From: Acidobacteriota bacterium
GTDB taxonomy: Bacteria; Acidobacteriota; Terriglobia; Bryobacterales; Bryobacteraceae
Length of the DNA: 64,000 bases
Assembly (NCBI GenBank): GCA_029776225.1
Contig: JAKOTR010000054.1
Coordinates: forward strand, 186,001 to 250,000
Direction of reading: 5' to 3'
Both the position numbers and the translations under genes were made by a program. The first letter of the stretch is position 1, and each line of letters begins with the position of its first letter. The notes beneath the pieces were generated by a model. The model was given only the letters and a program-made list of their open reading frames with translations, ran no database searches and was not told the origin of the DNA. This document shows, piece by piece, positions 59,112-64,000 of this stretch.

Positions 59112-59996
59112 ATGCAGAGCGGGCTGATTGCCGGCTTTCTGGTGATTGTACTGGGGCTGTTTTCCTCCGCGCTCCGGGATCGCCTACGCGACTGGTTTCA
59201 TCGCGCGCCCGCCCGCATCTTCTTCTTGCCTGCCGCGCTCACAGCGCTCTTCTGCGCGGTATTGCTGCACAGCGAAGCCTGGAGCACCGGCTTCGTGCTG
59301 ATGGCGGCCGCGTACACCTTCGCGCCGGTGGCAATGGTTTATGTCAACCGGCCCGGGCGCCCAGAGCGTCCGTGGCTCGACTTCGCCGCCTTCCTGATGC
59401 TGTGGCTGCCGGTGGAATTCACCGCCGGGAAGGAACTGCTGCCCGCGCATGCCTGGGGAACGGTCAACATCGCCGCGCGCGGGGCCGCCGTGACTCTGGG
59501 GCTGGTCCTGTTCCCAGTGTTTCGCGATTTAAAAGGAGTGAAATACGAACTGCCGCGGCGGTGGACGGACTTCAGTTACCCTCTGGCGGGCTTTGCCGTG
59601 GCCGCGGCGATTCTGATCCCACTCGGACTGGCCCTGAGTTTCATGGGCCCGTTTCAAATCCCCGAGCCCTTGCGCGCCGGTGCGTTCGGTCTGCTGTTTG
59701 TAAAGACGCTGCTCGGGGTGGCCCTTCCGGAAGAAATTCTGTTTCGCGGCCTCATTCAAAACTGGCTGATGCAGCAGTTCGGCTTCACGAACCGCACGCT
59801 GCTTGTTGCGGCGGTAATTTTCGGCGCGGCCCATCTCAACAATGCTCCCGGCCCGCTGCCGAACTGGCGCTACATGATTCTGGCCTCGATCGCCGGCTTT
59901 ATTTACGGGAAGGTGTTCTGGAAGTCCTCCACCGTGCTGTCTTCGGCGGGGCTTCACGCTCTTGTGAACACCGTACGGCACACGTTCTTTCACTGA
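59112..59996 (+). CDS. CPBP-family intramembrane metalloprotease
   Basis: The 294 residues form about 8 membrane helices. The CPBP (CAAX protease and bacteriocin-processing) motifs are complete: LPEEILFRGLIQNW (EExxxR), IFGAAHLNNAP (FxxxH) and SSAGLHALVNTV (HxxxN). These supply the metal-binding and catalytic residues of glutamate-type intramembrane proteases. The substrate is unknown. A second, shorter CPBP-like gene follows 10 bp downstream on the same strand, so both are probably co-transcribed. Confidence 0.88.
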   Translation: MQSGLIAGFLVIVLGLFSSALRDRLRDWFHRAPARIFFLPAALTALFCAVLLHSEAWSTGFVLMAAAYTFAPVAMVYVNRPGRPERPWLDFAAFLMLWLPVEFTAGKELLPAHAWGTVNIAARGAAVTLGLVLFPVFRDLKGVKYELPRRWTDFSYPLAGFAVAAAILIPLGLALSFMGPFQIPEPLRAGAFGLLFVKTLLGVALPEEILFRGLIQNWLMQQFGFTNRTLLVAAVIFGAAHLNNAPGPLPNWRYMILASIAGFIYGKVFWKSSTVLSSAGLHALVNTVRHTFFH

Positions 59997-60006
59997 GGAG
60001 GGGTTC

Positions 60007-60681
60007 ATGGGGGAAGAGGGGAGGCAACGCGACTGGGACGCGCTGCTGGAAGCAGTAGCCGTGTTCGTGCTGATCATGATCTACATCTGGTGGCTGCGCC
60101 TGTGGCACGCGTGGCTGTGGATGCCGCTGCTGGCCGGCGTGATGCTCACGCACTGGGCGCGCCGCGAACATCCGCGCCGCCTCGGCTTTCTTGCAACCGG
60201 TTTCCGCCAGGCATTCGCTCCGGTGCTCCTGTGCACGGCGGGGATCTGCGCGGCGCTGCTGGCGCTCGGCGCGCTGCTCGGAACAATACGTGAAGTTACT
60301 CCCGCACGCGCGGCCACGGGAGTGTTCGGATATGTTGGCTGGGGACTGTTCCAGCAGTACTTACTAAATGGTTACTTTGTCAACCGGCTGGCCGAGTTCG
60401 CCGGTAATCCGGGCGGGCAGTTCGCTCCTGTTTCGGCGGCGGTGCTGTTCTCGCTTGCGCACCTGCCGAACTGGTTTTTGATGCCGGTGACGCTCGCCGG
60501 AGGATACGTGTGCGCGCGGGTCTATCTGCGGTATCGGAATCTGTACGCGCTGGCGATCGCCCATGGCCTGGTGGGCTATTGCCTCTACAGCATCGTGCCC
60601 GATTCGGTGAGCGCGCATTTTCTGGTGGGGCCTCGATACCTGCTCGAAATGTACGGAACGTATCCGGAAGTGCTGCTGTAG
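60007..60681 (+). CDS. CPBP-like membrane protein with the catalytic Glu pair replaced by Gln
   Basis: The 224 residues form 6-7 membrane helices. The CPBP motifs align, but EExxxRG reads QQYLLNG (WGLFQQYLLNGYFVNRL). FSLAHLPNWFLM and LAIAHGLVGYCLY keep the two His positions. Without the Glu pair ordinary CPBP catalysis is doubtful, so it may be an inactive partner of the preceding protease. Family members with QQ may also form a separate conserved group. It follows the active-type CPBP gene by 10 bp. Confidence 0.75.
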   Translation: MGEEGRQRDWDALLEAVAVFVLIMIYIWWLRLWHAWLWMPLLAGVMLTHWARREHPRRLGFLATGFRQAFAPVLLCTAGICAALLALGALLGTIREVTPARAATGVFGYVGWGLFQQYLLNGYFVNRLAEFAGNPGGQFAPVSAAVLFSLAHLPNWFLMPVTLAGGYVCARVYLRYRNLYALAIAHGLVGYCLYSIVPDSVSAHFLVGPRYLLEMYGTYPEVLL

Positions 60682-60710
60682 CCGCACTACACTGTAGTCG
60701 GAGGGGAACA

Positions 60711-62252
60711 ATGAAAGCCGGGGAGATTGCGGGCGTTCAGGAAGCGCTGGAGCGCCTGGGCATCGCGGAGATAAACTCCGGCGCGGGCTGGGGCGAGTGG
60801 ATCGAGCGGCCAAGGGGCGGGGATCTGGTATCCATCAATCCAAGCGACGGCTCCCAGATCGCGCGGGTGCGTATGGCCGCCGCCGAGGATTACGAGGAGG
60901 TCGTGCGGCACGCCGCCGAAACCTTCCCGCGCTGGCGCGATTATCCCGCTCCCAAACGCGGCCAGATCGTTCGCGAGATCGGCGACGAACTGCGCCGCCA
61001 CAAGAACGATCTGGGCATGCTCGTCAGCCTGGAGATGGGCAAGGTGTTCTCCGAGGGGCTGGGCGAGGTGCAGGAGATGATCGACATCGCCGACTTCGCC
61101 GTGGGCCTCTCGCGCCAGCTCTACGGCCTGACGATGCCCAGCGAACGCCCGTCTCACCGCATGTACGAGCAGTGGCATCCGCTCGGCCTTGTGGGCGTGA
61201 TCACGGCATTCAATTTCCCTGTGGCCGTATGGTCGTGGAACGCGCTGATCGCGGCGGTGTGCGGCGATTGCGTGGTCTGGAAGCCGTCGTCGGAAACGCC
61301 GCTGGTCTCGATTGCGGTGCAGAAGATCTGCGATCGCGTGTTTGCGCGCCACGGCTGGAAGGGTGTGTTCAACCTGGTGATCGGGCGCGGCACGGACGTA
61401 GGGGAGCGGCTCATTGCGGACCGGCGGATACCACTCATCAGCGCGACGGGGTCGTGCGCCATGGGCTACCGCGTGGCCGAGGCCGTCGCGCGACGCCTCG
61501 GCCGCAACCTGCTCGAACTGGGCGGCAACAACGGCGTGATCGTGATGGACGACGCCAACCTCGATCTCGCGCTGCGGGCGGTTCTGTTCGGCGCGGTGGG
61601 CACGGCGGGGCAGCGCTGCACCACCATCCGGCGGCTTTTTCTCCAGAAGGGGATCGCACGGCGGATGACGGAGTCGCTCGTCGCAGCCTACCGCCAGATC
61701 CGGATTGGCCATGCGCTCGATCCCGAGACGCTGATGGGCCCGCTGGTGAACCGCGCAGCCGTAGATGAGATGATGCGCGGCCTCGAGCGCATCCGCGAGC
61801 AGGGCGGCGAGGTGTTGTACGGAGGCAACCGGCTCGATCTTCCCGGCGGCTGTTACGTTGAGCCGGCGCTGGTGAAGGCTCACCCCGAAATGCTTATGCT
61901 CAGAGAGGAGTTGTTCGCCCCCGTGCTCTACCTCGTGGAGTTCGACCGCCTCGAGCAGGCCATCGAGTGGCACAACAGCGTGCCGCAGGGGCTTTCCTCG
62001 GCGATGTTCACCACCAGCCTGATCTCCGCGGAAACCTTCCTCAGCGCCGGCGGCAGCGACTGCGGCATCGCCAACATCAACATCGGGACCAGCGGCGCGG
62101 AGATCGGCGGCGCTTTCGGCGGGGAAAAGGAAACGGGCGGCGGGCGCGAATCCGGCAGCGACGCCTGGAAGGCCTACATGCGGCGGCAAACGGTTACGAT
62201 CAACTGGTCGAACGATTTGCCCTTAGCGCAGGGCGTGAAGTTTGAGCTATAA
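60711..62252 (+). CDS. ALDH7-type aldehyde dehydrogenase (alpha-aminoadipic semialdehyde dehydrogenase-like)
   Basis: The 513 residues start at the ATG of MKAGEIAGVQEALERLG, behind GGAGGGG. The ALDH core has VGVITAFNFPVAVWSWNALI, KPSSETPLVSIAVQKI, catalytic Glu in LLELGGNNGVIVMDDANLD, catalytic Cys in GTAGQRCTTIRRLF, and GGAFGGEKETGGGRESGSDA at the C-terminus. The GEKETGGGRESGSDAWK ending and the NNG after the Glu motif are typical of ALDH7/piperideine-6-carboxylate dehydrogenases, which act in lysine breakdown. Other lysine catabolic genes are not in the window. Confidence 0.88.
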   Translation: MKAGEIAGVQEALERLGIAEINSGAGWGEWIERPRGGDLVSINPSDGSQIARVRMAAAEDYEEVVRHAAETFPRWRDYPAPKRGQIVREIGDELRRHKNDLGMLVSLEMGKVFSEGLGEVQEMIDIADFAVGLSRQLYGLTMPSERPSHRMYEQWHPLGLVGVITAFNFPVAVWSWNALIAAVCGDCVVWKPSSETPLVSIAVQKICDRVFARHGWKGVFNLVIGRGTDVGERLIADRRIPLISATGSCAMGYRVAEAVARRLGRNLLELGGNNGVIVMDDANLDLALRAVLFGAVGTAGQRCTTIRRLFLQKGIARRMTESLVAAYRQIRIGHALDPETLMGPLVNRAAVDEMMRGLERIREQGGEVLYGGNRLDLPGGCYVEPALVKAHPEMLMLREELFAPVLYLVEFDRLEQAIEWHNSVPQGLSSAMFTTSLISAETFLSAGGSDCGIANINIGTSGAEIGGAFGGEKETGGGRESGSDAWKAYMRRQTVTINWSNDLPLAQGVKFEL

Positions 62253-62276
62253 CCGGATCCTAATATACTGATTTCC

Positions 62277-62888
62277 ATGCTACGTCTTGTTGTTGCGATG
62301 CTTCTGTGCGCGGCCACCGTCCCCGCGCAGGATCTGAAGCCCATTCCGCTCCCCAAGCCACAGACCGAAGGCGGCAAACCACTGATGCAAGCGCTGAAGG
62401 AGAGGAAATCCACACGCGAGTTCAGCCAACAAAAGCTGTCCCCGCAAGTATTGTCGAATCTCCTGTGGGCAGCGTTTGGGATCAACCGCGAAGACGGGCG
62501 CCGCACTGCCCCCACGGCGTCGAACCGCCAGGAGATTGACATTTACGTTGTGATGGAAGAGGGCGCCTACCGCTATGACCCCAAGGCTAACCAGCTTGAA
62601 CCCGTAGCGAAAGGCGACCTGAGAAAAGCGACGGGCACGCAGGATTTTGTCGCGCAGGCGCCGGTGAACCTTGTGTACGTGGCGGACCTGGCCAAGCAGA
62701 AAAACTCGGACTGGGCCTACGCTGACACCGGGTTCATCGCCCAGAACGTGTATCTCTATTGCGCGTCCGAGGGCCTTGCGACCGTGGTGCGCGGCATGGT
62801 TCCGCGAGAGCCGCTGGCCAAGGCGCTGAACCTGCGCCCGGATCAGAGAATCACCCTGGGCCAGACGGTGGGATACCCGGGCAAGTAA
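62277..62888 (+). CDS. Exported SagB-type nitroreductase-family protein
   Basis: The 203 residues start with a short signal peptide (MLRLVVAMLLCAATVPAQ). The nitroreductase core follows: LMQALKERKSTREFSQQKLS (FMN phosphate site RKSTREF), LSNLLWAAFGINREDGRRTA, PTASNRQEIDIYVV, AYADTGFIAQNVYLYCASEG and ITLGQTVGYPGK. The LWAAxGINR and PTASNRQ segments mark the SagB-type subgroup. The signal suggests a periplasmic flavoprotein. The substrate is unknown. It starts 24 bp after the ALDH7-type gene. Confidence 0.88.
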   Translation: MLRLVVAMLLCAATVPAQDLKPIPLPKPQTEGGKPLMQALKERKSTREFSQQKLSPQVLSNLLWAAFGINREDGRRTAPTASNRQEIDIYVVMEEGAYRYDPKANQLEPVAKGDLRKATGTQDFVAQAPVNLVYVADLAKQKNSDWAYADTGFIAQNVYLYCASEGLATVVRGMVPREPLAKALNLRPDQRITLGQTVGYPGK

Positions 62889-63012
62889 CGCTGCCCGGAG
62901 CGGGGCGGCGCGCACGCGAGTTTGGACCGCAACCGGGGACGGCCCGCGGTGGAAGGCGGATTCGAGTACATTAAGAAGTGTTTAGAATTCAGCCGAAGGA
63001 GTCCAAGCCGCA

Positions 63013-64000
63013 ATGTCAGCCGCTCAGCTCCCCGCTCCGCCGCTTGCATGGGAAGTCTTCCGCCGGTCAACCATTGTCGCTGCGCGAGCTGCGAATTCCA
63101 TCCTCGACACGGTGTTCTACGATGTTAAGGCCTTAACCGACGCGGAGCGCCGGCTTCTCTCGAAACATTTGGTTCCCGAAGGCGCGGTGTTGGTTGTCTA
63201 CCCGTCCGGTGACAAACGGAGAATCCGCGCGCTCGAAGCCGAGCGCTTCGTTTTCGAGCAACTCAGCGAGCGGATCGATCCAGTTAATGCAGTCGTTGTT
63301 GGCGGTGTGGGGAGTTCGGCGATTGGTACGGCGGCTTTTGCGCGAAACGTCGCCGACTACCTCGGCAAGCCGGTCGCCGGCATAGTGTCCGGCTACGGGC
63401 TTGCGGACGTGGTTACCGAGGGGCTCGGCGGTTGGTTTGTTCTTGGCGCGAGGAACGCGCTGCGCGAGATGTCCGCCAGACTGCTCGACCTGTATGGGCT
63501 GAAAGACCACGTGAGGGATCCGGGGTCCCACGCCGCTATGAAGTCGCTGTTAGCGTCAGCCGGCAAGCGGCAGGAAAAGTTCCTGTACGGGTCTCCCGAC
63601 TCCGCGACCTTGCTGTTCTTGCTGCAGGCAATGGGAAGGCGCATAGAACTGCTTGTGGGACACAGCAAGGGCAACTACAGCATCGAGAATGCGCTTGAGG
63701 GGTGGATCAGCGAGCTTAGAAACGGGTGCATGCAAGTGCCGCCCAGGCTCCGGATTATCACGCTGGGGGCGGTAATCTGGTTCCCGCCGGAATTCTCAAA
63801 TCTGCATCAGTTTATCGGCCAGATCGACTACTTCGGGATGCTGAATTCCAGGATCTTCGTCAAGCGGATATGCGTTCCCGGGGCGTGGCATTCTTTGAAT
63901 CGAGATATGCGGTGTTCTTGTTTATCCGTCAAGGAGGCGCTCGCCGCGGCAGACGCTTTCAGCCCCGGCGGCCCGGGGAGTCCGAAGAGATCCCGGGCAA
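63013..64000 (+). CDS. Alpha/beta-hydrolase-like protein of unknown function, 3' end outside the window
   Basis: The frame is open from the ATG at 63013 (MSAAQLPAPPLAWEVF) to the window end, at least 329 residues. A nucleophile-elbow-type motif occurs in IELLVGHSKGNYSIENALEG (GHSKG). It is preceded by a glycine-rich segment VVVGGVGSSAIGTAAFARNV and by VAGIVSGYGLADVVTEGLGG. These fit a lipase-class-3-like alpha/beta hydrolase, but I do not recognise a named family. Codon choice seems less biased to G/C at third positions than in neighbours (many GTT, TTG, CTG/TTA). It may have been acquired. The start is the first ATG after a 60-bp gap region. Confidence 0.6.
   Translation, partial: MSAAQLPAPPLAWEVFRRSTIVAARAANSILDTVFYDVKALTDAERRLLSKHLVPEGAVLVVYPSGDKRRIRALEAERFVFEQLSERIDPVNAVVVGGVGSSAIGTAAFARNVADYLGKPVAGIVSGYGLADVVTEGLGGWFVLGARNALREMSARLLDLYGLKDHVRDPGSHAAMKSLLASAGKRQEKFLYGSPDSATLLFLLQAMGRRIELLVGHSKGNYSIENALEGWISELRNGCMQVPPRLRIITLGAVIWFPPEFSNLHQFIGQIDYFGMLNSRIFVKRICVPGAWHSLNRDMRCSCLSVKEALAAADAFSPGGPGSPKRSRA

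Noticed and set aside
60687-62189. A 500-codon minus-strand open frame across the ALDH7-type gene
   Set aside because: It is antisense to a gene with intact ALDH motifs; the translation is His/Arg/Ala-rich with no recognisable domain.
1-64000. CRISPR arrays, insertion sequences, prophage or integrase genes
   Set aside because: No regularly spaced repeats, transposase, integrase or phage structural motif was seen on either strand.

Overview
The window reads as one contiguous piece of a GC-rich bacterial chromosome. The mix of genes suggests Acidobacteriota, probably a Bryobacterales/Solibacter-like lineage: a DUF3106 protein behind an ECF sigma/anti-sigma pair, cohesin-like and DUF4082 secreted proteins, very short intergenic gaps and many 1-4 nt start/stop overlaps. 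That placement is an inference from gene content; there is no rRNA here to confirm it. No tRNA, rRNA, CRISPR array, insertion sequence or prophage gene was seen.

Left part (1-17.6 kb) is mostly housekeeping: the tail of a GH15-type glucoamylase, purE, an ECF sigma/anti-sigma/DUF3106 unit, a thpR-plsY-gpsA operon (phospholipid head-group precursor and acyltransfer), a 3-methyladenine DNA glycosylase, a phosphomannomutase/phosphoglucomutase, a broken hybrid histidine kinase, a macro-domain gene, an overlapping operon HAD - amidohydrolase-like lipoprotein - methyltransferase - pfkA, and several secreted or membrane proteins of unknown role.

The middle (18-57.6 kb) is one large exopolysaccharide (EPS) locus. 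It holds UDP-galactopyranose mutase, two GT39-like membrane glycosyltransferases, two GT2 and three GT4 glycosyltransferases, a formyltransferase, an SDR, a methyltransferase, a Wzx-type flippase, a Wzy/O-antigen-ligase-type polymerase, a polyprenyl-phosphate sugar-1-phosphate transferase (first committed step), and four stand-alone NodB-fold proteins, one of which has lost its catalytic residues. An ACP, a NadE-like ATP pyrophosphatase and a condensation-carrier-thioesterase protein without an adenylation domain sit in the flippase operon and look like an acyl/amide decoration module. Three large secreted proteins belong to the locus: a 1780-residue NodB/FN3/DUF4082 protein, a beta-helix protein with a C-terminal dockerin, and next to it a protein with an N-terminal cohesin-like domain and two DUF4082 domains.

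Regulation is visible. A soluble histidine kinase and an NtrC-type sigma-54 activator (GAFTGA present, phospho-acceptor Asp replaced by Glu) are translationally coupled, followed by a PilZ (c-di-GMP) protein. Two good -24/-12 sigma-54 promoters lie in the locus, one ahead of the XrtA-type deacetylase and one ahead of the giant DUF4082 protein, so the activator probably controls these outlying transcription units.

The right end (57.7-64 kb) returns to metabolism: two aldehyde dehydrogenases, two CPBP-type membrane proteins (one with the catalytic Glu pair changed to Gln), an exported SagB-type nitroreductase and an unfinished alpha/beta-hydrolase-like gene running off the end. Two genes carry clear lesions (frameshifts, a nonsense codon): the hybrid kinase near 7.9-8.0 kb and the C-terminus of the giant DUF4082 protein near 17.9-18.3 kb.
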